Shown piece by piece: positions 1 to 9,872 of a stretch of DNA of 64,000 nucleotides (within the stretch, counting starts at the first letter, position 1; every line of letters starts with the position of its first letter). This DNA is from Piezodorus guildinii (lineage: Eukaryota > Arthropoda > Insecta > Hemiptera > Pentatomidae). The stretch is from assembly GCA_023052935.1 (NCBI GenBank), contig CM041294.1, positions 154,381,399 through 154,445,398 of the forward strand, in the 5' to 3' direction. The position numbers and the translations under genes were made by a program. The notes under the pieces are model-generated. The model did not search any database. It worked only from the letters and a program-made list of their open reading frames with translations, and was not told where the DNA came from.

Positions 1-32
1 AAACAAACGACTTCATAAAAAATAAGGATATA

Positions 33-958
33 TATTGGGTTGTTTACATGAAATGTCCGTTTTTGTAGGTTCTGAAATACATAAAGGATTTTGCAGGTCT
101 CTATTGTTTTCTTCCGAATGTTTACATATTTAAAGTAAACGGTTACTAATCCTCTACCTTTGTATTATAAACATTAGCTTCCCAATCAATTACCCACTTT
201 TTAGTATACCTCCAAATATGAACATGGAAACACACGATTTTCGAGTAATATTTCTGTACGAGTTTAAACTCAGCCATTCAGCAGCTGAGGCCGCTAGAAA
301 TATTTGCAAGGCGTTTAGGGAAGGGAGTGTTAATGAACGGACCATTCGCCATTGGTTTGCTAAGTTTTCAGCTAGGGATACCGACTTGGAAAACTTGCCC
401 TGAGGAAGAAGTCCGTCCGTAATAGACAACGATGTCCTCAAACATAAAGTAGAAGGAAACCCCTACCAAACAGTTAAAGGACTCTCAGCATAACTAAATG
501 CAAGTGCATCTACCGTTTCCGGACATTTAAAGTGTATTGGGAAAGTAAAAAATCTCGATACATGGGTACCTCATGATCTCACTGAGCGGCAGCAAGACCC
601 CATGTTTCAAAACATACCGAGCAAAAATTAAAAAACTGGGCTACGAAGTTCTTCCGCACCCACCATATTCTCTCGACTTGTCTCCAACAGATTACCACCT
701 GTTCAGGAATTTAGACAACTTCGTCAAAGGAAAACTTTTTGAAAATGATGATCAAGTGAAAAGTGCGTTTTCAGAGTTTGTTTCACTTCAAAGCCCAGTG
801 TTTTTCAGTTCGGAGATAAAAAAGTTGGTGTTACGTTGGGAAAAATGTGTAGAAAAAGAAGGTAAATACTTCGAATAAAATTATCTTGTTTTCATATCGT
901 ATTTTTAATAAAAATCCTTTACATTGAAAACGGACATTTCATGTGACACTACCCAATA
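33..958 (+). mobile_element. Internally deleted mariner (Tc1/mariner) element
   Basis: Terminal inverted repeats of about 30 bp face each other at 35-64 and 927-956; both contain ACATGAAATGTCCGTTTT. Each is flanked by the TA dinucleotide (33-34 and 957-958) that mariner elements duplicate. Total length is 922 bp, against roughly 1.3 kb for a usual mariner, so about 0.4 kb is missing inside. The remaining coding parts are described separately. The element cannot encode an active transposase but keeps both ends, so it could be mobilised in trans. Confidence 0.93.
218..878 (+). pseudogene. Mariner transposase remnant, catalytic core deleted
   Basis: The ATG at 218 opens 61 codons resembling the N-terminal helix-turn-helix of mariner transposases (RVIFLYEF, then RHWFAKFSA) and ending at a stop at 401-403. 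Homology continues in another frame (GNPYQTVKGLS, ASTVSGHL, VPHDLTERQ), with an in-frame stop near 492. It then jumps, near 595-600, to the C-terminal part, where the ORF at 573-878 has PHPPYSLDLSPTDYHLF, the block around the last aspartate of the DD34D triad. The region that should carry the first two catalytic aspartates is absent. Frameshift, stop and deletion make this a dead gene. Confidence 0.9.
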
Positions 959-1445
959 TTATTACGCCAAACATCATCATTAATGGGATGTGAGAAATTC
1001 TGAAAAATATGCATAAACGTTCAAAATAACATGTGGAGCTTGCTTGCAGTGTTAGCTACAGTACTAAAGCATTCCTTGATAAATACAATGTATAATTAAT
1101 ACCAATAAGGGAAACTACGAATCATGACTGCAGTTTTCCGCTCTGGCATCCTCTTGTCGGCTGTAAATGACTCACAAGGAAAAACCTCGATACTAGACAA
1201 ACAACTACTTACAAGATGGAACGGAAGTACAAGAATAGCAGCATACTCACCTAGAACAAAACAAATACAAAAATAATTAAAGAATGATAAGGTATTTTTA
1301 CAAACAGGTAAAAAAGATATTCATATTAAAATAGCACATTTTTTCTATGCGCTATTTTAATATGAATAAATTAGTAAATCTTCCTTAAGTAATACGGATA
1401 AAGTAAAAAAGAGAGTTTTCATGGAGGGTTGGGAAACAAAACAAA
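959..1445. other. AT-rich stretch, unassigned, with one hairpin
   Basis: No coding or recognisable repeat signal apart from the perfect stem-loop at 1318-1368. Confidence 0.6.
1318..1368. repeat. Perfect 18-bp stem-loop
   Basis: 1318-1335 is the exact reverse complement of 1351-1368, with a 15-nt loop. The stem is AT-rich. It could be the core of a short fold-back element or a cruciform-prone site. No role is assigned. Confidence 0.8.
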
Positions 1446-2340
1446 AAATAATCTGATGCGGGCAAACACACGAATTTAACTTACCTCCGTTATTAATGAA
1501 TTTTCAAATACAGTTAGAGATAAAAATGAGTGCAACTATAAAAGAACTAATTAAACTGAATTTCTATAGAAACATGTGTTTTATTAAAAAATCTATTATA
1601 TTATTATCTAAAATAATCACTTAGTTTTATCTTCTTTTCATCACTCTCTATTAACTTTTAAAAGCTTGAGTATAAGTTGAATTTTTTTCTAAAATATTCA
1701 GCTTTCCAACAGTATATCATACATGTATATTACTGCTCTTATGTTCAAAAACAACAAATTGCATTAAAAAATTGTTTTTTCAGTTTTCTCCTTGAGTTGT
1801 TATTTAAATTCGCACAACATGCATATTTAACTGTTTTTCATCAGTGCTAACAAGATAATATAGTTATTTTTATAGAATCAACAAAATTAAAGGTACTTTA
1901 GAAGAAGGAAATTTAAAAATCGGCATTTAAGCCCTGTCAGACTATTTTAATGAGAATGAAACCTATATGATATTAAAGCCCATTAAATTTTACATAGATA
2001 TAGCGAGTTTAATCAAAATCGTCGGAACCGTTTTCGAGAAAATCGAAAAAAGGTGCAAAATGCATGGTATAAAGTGGCTCTTCTGGTAAGCTCATTTTGA
2101 TGAAAAATGTTATGTAACGTCTCGAGAGTATATTTGTCTTAAATATGAAATTTCAGTTTCATAGGACTTACCGTTTCCGCCTGGGAGTTACCACACACAG
2201 ACTTTTTTGCGAGACTTGGTTATTTAGACTCGAGGGACCCTAAAACGTGTATTTCCTTTGAAAACTGGAATTCGAAAATTTTCACGATCGCAATATTTTC
2301 CCTTACTATATATTTCATATATAGGTGAGAGAAAGTAAAA
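1446..2340 (+). mobile_element. Family X non-coding element, near full length
   Basis: Family X is the commonest repeat of the window. The 5' end has a GGTGCGGGCAACACACG-like motif followed by ACTTTCACTTACC; the 3' end has GGTAAGTGAAAGTAAAA, giving a 13-bp inverted terminal motif. Shared internal landmarks, in order, are TTTCTATAGAAACATGTGTT, AAGCCCTGTCAGAC, GTGCAAAATGCATGGTATAA, TTTTTGCGGGACTTGG and CACGATCGCAATACTTT. This copy has all of them with mutations (5' motif CTGATGCGGGCAAACACACG) and no long ORF. The class is unknown; a non-autonomous DNA transposon is my best guess. Confidence 0.75.
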
Positions 2341-2562
2341 AATCTGGTGCGGGCAACACACGAATTTCAAGTACATTAATTTTTAAAATCAATGAAAGAA
2401 TTTTCAAATACAGTTAGAGATAAAATACGTGAAACTATTAAAGAATTAATTAAATTGAATTTATATATAAACAGGTGTTTTATTAAAAAATGAGTGAAAC
2501 CATTAAAGAATTTTCACGATCGCAATACTTTCCCTTACTATATATAGTAAGTGAAAGTAAAA
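2341..2562 (+). mobile_element. Family X copy with internal deletion
   Basis: It starts with the family X 5' motif directly after the 3' end of the preceding copy, so the two are head-to-tail. After about 170 bp it jumps to CACGATCGCAATACTTTCCC and the terminal palindrome at 2537-2556. Roughly 0.7 kb of the middle is missing. Confidence 0.8.
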
Positions 2563-2571
2563 TGATTAGTT

Positions 2572-2890
2572 AAGGTGGTTTTATGGGATCACTTGTAGCT
2601 GGGTGGTTAGCGTAACAGCCTCCCATGCTAAAGGTCACGGGTTCAAACCAGCATGTGGTCCTAGGATTTTTTAATGGGAGTAAAAAATCCTTAGTTACGC
2701 CGTCCTTCGGAGGGGACGTTAAAAGGTGGTACCGAGCCTGTGCGATGCCAGGTACTCGTTAAAGATCCCTATCCTAATAAAACCTGGATAGGCAAAATTT
2801 AGGACTCCCACTGTAGCATCGTCCGATTAGCCATAGTAGCATAAAGTGACGTTAAATAAATAAACAATAAACAAACAAGGTGGTTTTATG
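2572..2890 (+). mobile_element. tRNA-derived SINE-1, complete, with 14-bp TSD
   Basis: Identical duplications AAGGTGGTTTTATG at 2572-2585 and 2877-2890 flank a 291-bp SINE. Its head looks like a tRNA: box A-like TAGCTGGGTGG near 2595 and box B-like GGTTCAAACC near 2640. A family body follows (ATCCTTAGTTACGCCGTCC, GACGTTAAAAGGTGG, GGACTCCCACTGTAGCATCG), with a TAAATAAATAAAC tail. This is the best preserved copy and defines the family for the others in the window. Confidence 0.93.
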
Positions 2891-3139
2891 CATCAGTTTC
2901 AACCCAGATTTCTTATCTTTTGCTTCGTATTTTATTATCTTATCTTCACATTCGTATTTTGCTTGATCAAAAGGAAAGAGAAAAAAATAAAATCATTATT
3001 CTCATTCAATGATTTATTGTTTCCCGAAAAGTTAAATCCGCTGCACAGACGGTTAACTAAATTTGCAGTGTGTATGGCGACTAACTTCATTTTAAAATGT
3101 ATTTCGAAAACACTCGTCGCTTTAGGCTACTTCAACACT

Positions 3140-3628
3140 TACTAGACAAACGGCCAAACCTTCCTCTGAACTACAAAAGGCTCATCTACATGACTAATCT
3201 GGACTTACGGAGTTGAGCTTTGGGGCTCTACTAAACCATCAAATTCTTCCCGCTTCCAATCCTTACAGTCCAAAATCCTCAACGCTCCTTTCTTTGTCAC
3301 GAATAAACCTTTCCATTAAGACCTTAATGTTCCCTATGTTACTGATTTGGCCTGGACCAGGTATCAATCCTTTCATGACAAACTCCATTCGCACTCTAAC
3401 CCACTAGTTTAATCCTTTCTTCCTCTTCAATTCCGTATAATCCTCCGAGGCACCTGAAAAGGAAATGGCCCCGGGACCTTCTAGTTTAGAATATTTTTAG
3501 AGTGCTGCCACTGGGTGGTGTCTCTACATGTATTTCATGACAGTTTTATATATTAACATTATATTTACTAGATGTATTTTTATTTAATACAGTTGTAAAT
3601 ATCAATAAATATGTTAAAATAAAAAAAA
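3140..3628 (+). pseudogene. Jockey-type LINE 3' fragment
   Basis: Conceptual translation in shifting frames gives YKRLIYMT, TYGVELWGSTKPSN and a DLAWTRYQSFHDKLHSHSNPL-like block. This is the post-RT region typical of Jockey-clade LINE ORF2 proteins. It ends in a short 3' UTR with AATAAA-like signals and an A-run at 3600-3630. Stops and frameshifts break the frame. It is a 5'-truncated dead copy, closely related to the copy at 34791. Confidence 0.85.
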
Positions 3629-3633
3629 AATAA

Positions 3634-3690
3634 AAATTTCGAAAACGGAGGTAAGTGAAAACCATGTATTTAGCGCACCAAATTTGTTAT
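3634..3690 (-). mobile_element. Family X 5'-terminal fragment
   Basis: ACGGAGGTAAGTGAAA followed by a GCGCACC motif is the reverse complement of the family X 5' end. Only about 55 bp remain. Confidence 0.6.
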
Positions 3691-4324
3691 TACACGGACT
3701 ACGATTCTGTGGATCATCGGAGTATATATTATCGGGAAGAAGGCATATAATTAAAAAAAAAAAAAAAATGGAATATTGGGAATGTGCATATCATGTGATA
3801 GATTAAATCCTTCTGATGATGCAGCGAGACTAAACGCGCAAAATGCCTGGTACGCAGAACTGAGTGACCTTACATCGCCCTGCTAAATCGCAAGGGTATT
3901 TAGCAAGCTCAATGCCAATTATAATACCACCATTGTGGTCAGCCCTATCTCATAACAAACCAATCACATAAACTTATTATAAAAAATATACAATTAAACA
4001 TTAAGAAATATTTAATTTAAGATCCGAAAAAAACAACAAAAAAAACGTGATTATACTTTATAACCTTATTTGATGAATTTTACAATCGGGTACTTTTATG
4101 TTTATTATTCATCTAAAAATTAATTCGAATCATAATATTGATGTACTTAAATTAGTTTAAAAACTAATTATATGTAGAAAATTACATAAATTATATGAAG
4201 AACGGAGTAGTTTAACGACACTTAACAAGAACATACAAACATAGATCAATAACTGAATAGAAAAATAAAAGCAAAATATACACATATAAACAATAAAAAA
4301 ACCTTATTCATAACAGATATTTTT
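3691..4324. other. Unassigned AT-rich stretch
   Basis: Holds A-runs at 3753-3768 and a less AT-rich patch at 3800-3960. TTCTGATGATG near 3811 recalls a hammerhead core, but no matching stem is present. No gene seen. Confidence 0.5.
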
Positions 4325-4367
4325 TCATTAAATGAAACAACTAAATAGTTTCAATTATTTTATTGTT

Positions 4368-4408
4368 TGCCAACGTCTCGACCCCCATTGTGGATCATCA
4401 TCAGGGCT
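4368..4408 (-). ncRNA. Hammerhead ribozyme motif, type B, decayed
   Basis: On the minus strand: AGCC, then CUGAUGA, a stem II half mutated to GAUCC, loop, GGGUC, then GAGACGUUGGCA. The conserved GAAA has become GAGA, so cleavage is doubtful. It is the partner of the intact copy at 5023. Confidence 0.75.
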
Positions 4409-5022
4409 AAAAAGATACAAAAAGGATACATTTAAAATAAGATTAAATATACTATTTTAAAAACTATTGCGCTAGAGAATGTCAATATTATAACATAAAA
4501 GGAATTAGATGTGTAAAGAAATCAATTAATTAAATTACTATGACAAAGGTGTACTAATGAGAGGGCTAAAAATAACGACAGAACAGATAATGTACAAATA
4601 TATAAGAAAACATTACATGAAATAAAAACCATTGAAAAATGTTGGTGAAAAGTTTTTAAAATAGTATATTTAATCTTATTTTAAATGTATCCTTTTTGTA
4701 TCTTTTTATCCCTGATGATGACCCACATAAAAAAAGGATACATTTAAAATAAGATTAAATATACTATATTAAAAACTTTTCACCAACATTTTATAATGGT
4801 TTGTATTTCATGTGATTTTTTCTTATATATTTGTACATTATCTTTAGTCATTATCTGTTCTGTATAGCTCTCATTAGTATACCTTTGTCATTGTAATTTA
4901 ATTAATTGATTTCTTTACACATCTATTTCCTTTTATGTTATAATACTGACATTCTCTAGCGCAATAGTTTTTAAAATAGCATATTTAATCTTATTTTAAA
5001 TGTATCCTTTTTGTATCTTTTC

Positions 5023-5063
5023 AGCCCTGATGATGACCCACAATGGGGGTCGAAACGTTGGCA
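5023..5063 (+). ncRNA. Hammerhead ribozyme motif, type B, intact core
   Basis: Reads AGCC (stem I), CUGAUGA (core), one extra U, GACCC-loop-GGGUC (stem II), GAAACGUU (core plus cleavage triplet GUU), GGC (stem I return). Stem III is only the self-complementary ACGU, so a single copy cannot close it; two copies could. Hammerheads of this minimal type are known from PLEs. Confidence 0.85.
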
Positions 5064-5106
5064 AAAAATAAAATAGTTGAAACTATTTAGTTGTTTCCTT
5101 TAATGA

Positions 5107-5460
5107 TCGCCACCCGGACTAATTCCTTCCAGTAGCGATAGCAATTCAATGCTTATTTGATGAGGAGGTCTCGAGGCCATCGTCTTTTCATACGCCTCGG
5201 AGGATTATTAAGAATAGATGTAAATGAGAGGTTACGGACAAGCGGGTTTGTATGGACGGGTAATTTGGAATAAAAGGTGTATCTTTTTGGGCTATTTCTG
5301 CAACTATTGGGATATTCAGGTCTCTATGGATGAGTTTGTTGGGAACAAAGTAAGAAGCGTAGAGGATTTGACGAAGGATTTTGGATGGCAAGGATTGGAT
5401 GCGGGAGAAATTCGATGGTCTAGTGGACTCCCATAGCTCAATGCCATAAGTCCAAAAAAG
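5107..5460 (-). pseudogene. Jockey-type LINE 3' fragment
   Basis: Minus-strand translation gives FWTYGIELWESTRPSN, QSLPSKILRQIL and VPNKLIHRDLNIPIVAEIAQK, the conserved Jockey ORF2 C-terminal block, but the frame ends early. The left side abuts the ribozyme palindrome directly, suggesting the palindrome inserted into or beside this LINE. Confidence 0.85.
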
Positions 5461-6546
5461 GTCTGATAATAGTTGTGTAAATGAGTATTTAATTGTAAAG
5501 AGGTAGTTTTTTTCGATTGCCAAGCACAAAATAAAGATAAAAATAGAAAGCGTACAACTTCTAACAAGATATACATGGCTTAAATGATAGCTGCGCTGAA
5601 ATATTATAGAAATAGCTGTATCTCAAATTAAAAAAATCTTTCAAACAAATACACAGGATGTAAAATAATAACCTAAAACATTTATACATAGAATCTTTAA
5701 GGTATGTGAGAATGGTCGACTGCGTTTAGATATTGAGAAGTTAATTGGGGGTGCAGATCCAAATAACTTCTCTTCGAATACAATTATTGTTCTTTTTAAA
5801 TAAAAACAATTAACAATGTATTTTAGCACTAATATCACAACTTAACAACAAATAATCAGTAATATTTACTGATAAAGCTAATTTTAAAAACAAAACAAAA
5901 AAATAATTTAAAAAAAAAACATCTATCGTACAAAATTATAAGATAAGTGAATATTTATATAACGCTGTTATAATCTTTTTAGCATAAATTATATATGTTA
6001 ATCCTTATCAGGATTATATAATTAATCCGGATTACAAAATGTTTATGTCTTTGAATTAATTTATGATAGATAAACAATTACATAATATTGAAAGATGTAA
6101 ACAACAAAAACTCGAATTGAAGTTAAATTCACGTAAACCATATAGAAAATACACAATTTGGTTAATCGAGGCGCTGATCGTGACAAAAATACAGGACATT
6201 TTAAACGAAATTGATATTTTGGCATATTTGTATTCTGCTCGATTAGTTTCATAGAAATCCGTCATCAGTTTCCATCTAAAGAACAGACAATGCCTTCAAC
6301 AACTCGTTTGAAATGTGCAGCATTTTCCAAAGTCAATAAGCAGAAGCATATTTTATGAGTAATTTAATTACAAATCATACTAAAAGAACTGCAATAAATT
6401 AGTAAAATAATAAATAAAAAAATAATTGTCAATAAATAAATTGTCACAATAATAAATTAATGAGAGAACTTTGAGAATGAGAGTTTTCTGCAACATTTCC
6501 AAAAAAGATTAAAGTAACAATTAGTCTCTTAATTTTTACTATTGTT
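5461..6546. other. Unassigned AT-rich stretch
   Basis: Several short frames of 60-70 codons overlap on both strands but none has a recognisable motif. No repeat family of the window is visible here. Confidence 0.5.
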
Positions 6547-6846
6547 ATTATTTTAGTTCAGTTCAGTTGGCGCGACAGGCCTTGGAGCCCCTTACTATGG
6601 TTTATAGTATCCACACCGCGATACTCGATGACATTTTATAGGGTAGGGTCATCACTCCCTACGCCTATTTTTGTGAGTAGCCATCAATTGGCTGGCGGGT
6701 CTCACATACCGGGGGAGATTGTGAGTGAATACCCATTTATTTGTATGCCTGAAAAATTCCTCCTGGGACTGGGATTCGAACTCACAACTTTAGCGTGGCA
6801 GGCTAGCGCGCTAACCACTCAGCCACGGGCTCCCCGATTATTTTAG
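6547..6846 (-). mobile_element. tRNA-derived SINE-2 with 10-bp TSD
   Basis: ATTATTTTAG at 6547-6556 and 6837-6846 flanks the element. On the minus strand the head reads GGAGCCCGTGGCTGAGTGG (box A, serine-tRNA-like), then a box B GAGTTCGAATC. The body contains GTGAGACCCGCCAG and a GTAGGGAGTGATGACCC block. A second copy lies at 57984-58275. Confidence 0.88.
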
Positions 6847-6967
6847 TAAAATTAGTAATTAAAAGTATTTTTAAAGTCCCTTTCTAGATGTACCTGAAGA
6901 AGATACAATAGTAGTAAAACAAAATGCTCAGTAAAATTAAATAAAGTTTTATATATAATTGGTAACA

Positions 6968-7048
6968 GTGAATGGCCTGTCTAAAGCTATTTTCCAACAC
7001 GAATATGTATGGCTGCCAGAAAACCCTAAGTACAATGGAGACGTTGAT
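6968..7048 (+). other. Possible host exon (weak)
   Basis: After a TTGGTAACAG acceptor-like site, an open frame reads GLSKAIFQHEYVWLPENPKY and on to DFPK, then meets a GT (AAAAG|GTCCTT). The composition is more coding-like than the surroundings and it does not match the window's repeats. The donor is poor, the polypyrimidine tract is weak and I do not recognise the protein. It may equally be a fragment of an unknown element. Confidence 0.25.
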
Positions 7049-7195
7049 TTCCCAAAAGGTCCTTTATATATTCTTTACTATCTCTATTTTAGGAAATTGT
7101 ACATAAAGCCCAAAAATTTATCACTAAATCATGATAATTTTTATCTATTTAAAATCAAGAATCATTATTTTACTATGTTAGTAACATTAATTTTA

Positions 7196-7480
7196 CAAGA
7201 GGTCACCTGTTGTGTAGTTGTTAGCACAACAGCATTCTATGCTCAAGGCCGCAGGTTCAAATCCGGCAGAAGGGCCAAGGATTGTTTAAAGTGATTAAAA
7301 AATCCTTACTTATGACATCCTTCCGAGAGGACATAAAATGGTGGTCCGGAAAATGTGAAATGTCAGGTAATCGTTAAAGATACCTGTCCTAATTAAACCT
7401 TGACAGACAAAATTCAAACTCCTATGGTAACATCGCTCGACTGGCCATATTAACAAAAGGTGACGTTAAATAAATACACA
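7196..7480 (+). mobile_element. SINE-1 copy, diverged
   Basis: tRNA-like head TGTGTAGTTGTTAGCACAAC with box B GGTTCAAATCC near 7254, then the SINE-1 body (ATCCTTACTTATGACATCC, GGTAATCGTTAAAGATACC) and tail AAATAAATACAC. Many substitutions mark an old copy. Confidence 0.85.
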
Positions 7481-8116
7481 AAAGTCCTTATCTAATTTTA
7501 TTTCCTAAAAAGTTATTTATTTCCCTAATTTTTAGTTTTTCGTGAAATGTTATACAACGTTAACATCTCATCAAGATCTCATTTTGATTGTTTCGTTAAA
7601 TCATTTAAACTATTTCAATAGTTTCCCCGATTAATCACACTACAGGAATGTGTTTCCATCAAGTTTATTTATATCCCTCCGCTTTAGTTCATCGCATATT
7701 AATATTCACTTCGAAAACAATAATTAACTCGCAATTCCGACGCATCACTCGTTTGTTGCGACAAAGTTATGACTCAAAAACCATGATCACGAAATGATTG
7801 CTATCATGTGAAGATTAGAATGTCATCTCTCGTTATTCAAGGCAAAACGTGATTTTTCTATATTCTATTATAGCTCCTCTTGAAATGTTAATGTATGATT
7901 TTAATCAAATAAACAATACTAGAACAAAATTTTGTTAGAATAGGAACTTTCGCTAATATCTTTGCTTGAATTTAGTTGCCATAGTAATGAGAATTTTTCA
8001 TTAGACAATACAATAATATTTTTTCCCCCTTTTTTGCCTCAAGCCAATAATAAAATTATTTTATAAACCATTTATTTTAATTGAACAAGAAAAAATGTCC
8101 CTTCAAAATTTGAGAC
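7481..8116. other. Unassigned AT-rich stretch
   Basis: No ORF, RNA gene or repeat family recognised. Confidence 0.5.
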
Positions 8117-9219
8117 TTCAAGATATTTCATCATCATCAATCCGGCGCTACAACTCGGTGACGAGTCCTGGCTTCCTCCACCAGCCCTCTCCAGTTATTT
8201 CTATCCTGTGCAGCCGTCATCCAGTTTCTCACTCCAGGATATCTCTTGCATCTTCTGTCACACCATCTGTCCATCTAAGTTTCGGCCTTTCTCTTCTTCT
8301 GATGCCGTGTAGAGATTCAGATATAATGGCCTTAGGGATCTTCTCATCCTCCATTCTTGCCACGTGACCAGCCCACCGCAGTCTGCCAAGCTTCAAGGTC
8401 ATAACGACATCATTGTCCTTAAAACCTGTATAGAGTTCATCATTGATCCGCCTCCTCCAATGTCCATTGAGATGAACTCCTCCGAAAATTCGTCGAAGTA
8501 CTTTTCTCTCAAAGACTTGTAGGTCATGTTCAGTTCTTTTACTAATAGCCCATGTTTCTGATCCATACAACAGGACTGGGCGAACCAACGTCTTATATAG
8601 ATGGAGCTTAGTCGGCCTGTCTAGGAGCCGGGAGGTGAACTCTCTTCGGAGGACAAAGTAGCACCTGTTTGCCATCAAAATTCTTCTTTTCACCTCCACT
8701 TCTGGTGCATTATCTTGCGTTACAAGAGAACCCAGATAAGTGAACTGGGCCACTTTTCCAAAGTTAAAGGGGCCAACATTGATGGTCTCACCGGGTAGGG
8801 GTTCTTCTCCTGTTGCCATGTACTTTGTTTTCCCCGTGTTTACCTCCAGTCCAAGCATTCTGGCAGCTTCCATTAGGGCCAAAAATCCTTCTTTGACAGA
8901 CTGCAACGACCGTCCTATGATGTCAACGTCATCCGCGTAAGCTAATAGCTGGATCATATGATTGTAAACGGTGGTATTTGTTTGGATACCAGCGTCCCTC
9001 ACAGCTTTCTCAAGTGCCAAGTTGAACAATAGGCATGCTAACGCATCTCCTTGGCGGAGCCCTTTCCTTGAGGAGAATTCTTCCGTTCGATGCCCACCTA
9101 CCTGCACTGTACACTTCACATCCCTCATGGTCATCTTTATCAGCAGTATCAATTTATCGGGGATACTGAACCCTTCCAGGGCTTTGTACAGTTTTTTTTT
9201 TTTTTTTTTCAAGATATTT
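8117..9219 (-). mobile_element. 5'-truncated RTE-type LINE with 12-bp TSD
   Basis: TTCAAGATATTT occurs at 8117-8128 and 9208-9219. The LINE lies between on the minus strand. Its 3' end is a short (GATGAT)-like tail at 8129-8140, typical of RTE-clade elements. The 5' end is truncated inside the reverse transcriptase. Unusually, a run of about 18 A (minus strand) lies at this 5' junction (9192-9209) rather than at the 3' end. Confidence 0.85.
8229..9191 (-). pseudogene. Reverse transcriptase C-terminal half, RTE-type LINE
   Basis: About 320 codons are open without a stop. The leading lysines of the 327-residue frame come only from the A-run. Motifs, in frame numbering: RQGDALAC (53-60), the catalytic YADD (92-95) followed by VDIIGRS, GLEVNTGKTKYM, and the post-RT block LYKTLVRPVLLYGSETW. 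The C-terminus has LGRLRWAGHVARM and RPKLRW. The N-terminal RT motifs and the apurinic endonuclease are missing through 5' truncation, so it cannot act alone. The long open frame suggests a fairly recent insertion. Confidence 0.9.
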
Positions 9220-9585
9220 AGAACATAAATTTAAGATAAAAATGCTTTTCTCATTAATATTACACAACAAAACCAAACAGTGCTGCCCAACTGTACTGGG
9301 TTGTTACTTTACCACAGCGTTAGTGGAAATTTTAGGAATTTATATTACTATTTTTTAATTATCAAAAGTTTTATGTTATAATATTTAATTATGCATTATT
9401 ATAGCGCTACGTTAAAATGGTTGTTCACAGCACAAACTTTCCAAAAAAAATAAAAAATAAAATAGATTAAAAAAATAAAAATGCATACCTTAATGACTAG
9501 CATTATCAAAGCAAAAAACGAAAGAATAAATTTAAAAAAAAAATAGATTACAAAATATTACAAACATGAAATAAAATTTTTATTT
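9220..9585. other. Unassigned AT-rich stretch
   Basis: A-rich runs only; nothing recognised. Confidence 0.5.
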
Positions 9586-9872
9586 ATTTATTAATTTGAC
9601 GTCACTTTATGCTACTATGGCTAATCGGACGATGCTATAGTGGGAGTCCTAAATTTTGCCTATCCAGGTTTTATATGGATAGGGATCTTTAACGAGTACC
9701 TGACATCGCACAGGCTCGGGACCACCTTTTCATGTCCCCTCCGAAGGACGGCGTAACTAAGGATTTTTTACTCCCATTAAAAAATCCTAGGACCACCTGC
9801 GGGTTTGAACCCGTGACCTTTAGCATGGGAGGCTGTTACGCTAGCCACCCAGCTACAAGTGATGCCCAAATA
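9586..9872 (-). mobile_element. SINE-1 copy, nearly complete
   Basis: On the minus strand the tRNA-like head (CTTGTAGCTGGGTGGCTAGC, GGGTTCAAACCC) is at the right end near 9865-9800 and the TAAATAAATA tail at the left. It matches the 2586-2876 copy closely over the whole length. Confidence 0.92.

Larger units (their letters stand above)
4325..5106. repeat. Penelope-derived ribozyme palindrome, type B
   Basis: The arms at 4325-4700 and 4715-5106 are near-perfect reverse complements, including AAACAACTAAATAGTTTCAA at the outer edge and AAAGGATACATTTAAAATAA inward. Each arm carries a hammerhead motif near its outer end, and a third half-motif (CCCTGATGATGACCCACAT, 4710-4728) sits at the centre. 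The ribozymes and the inverted partial-copy layout point to a PLE terminal repeat. Type B is defined by stem II GACCC/GGGUC. There is no ORF. Confidence 0.8.

Noticed and set aside
2600..2660. Possible functional tRNA gene
   Set aside because: Boxes A and B are present but the acceptor stem does not close and the same head recurs with a common 3' body and TSDs, so it is a SINE.
2888..3145. 85-codon ORF starting ATGCATCAG
   Set aside because: Low-complexity hydrophobic and lysine-rich frame with no known motif; the start overlaps the right TSD of SINE-1, so probably chance.
3805..3850. TTCTGATGATGCAGCGAGAC plus AAACGCGC resembling a hammerhead
   Set aside because: No stem II pairing and no GAAAC block; the resemblance is limited to TGATGATG.
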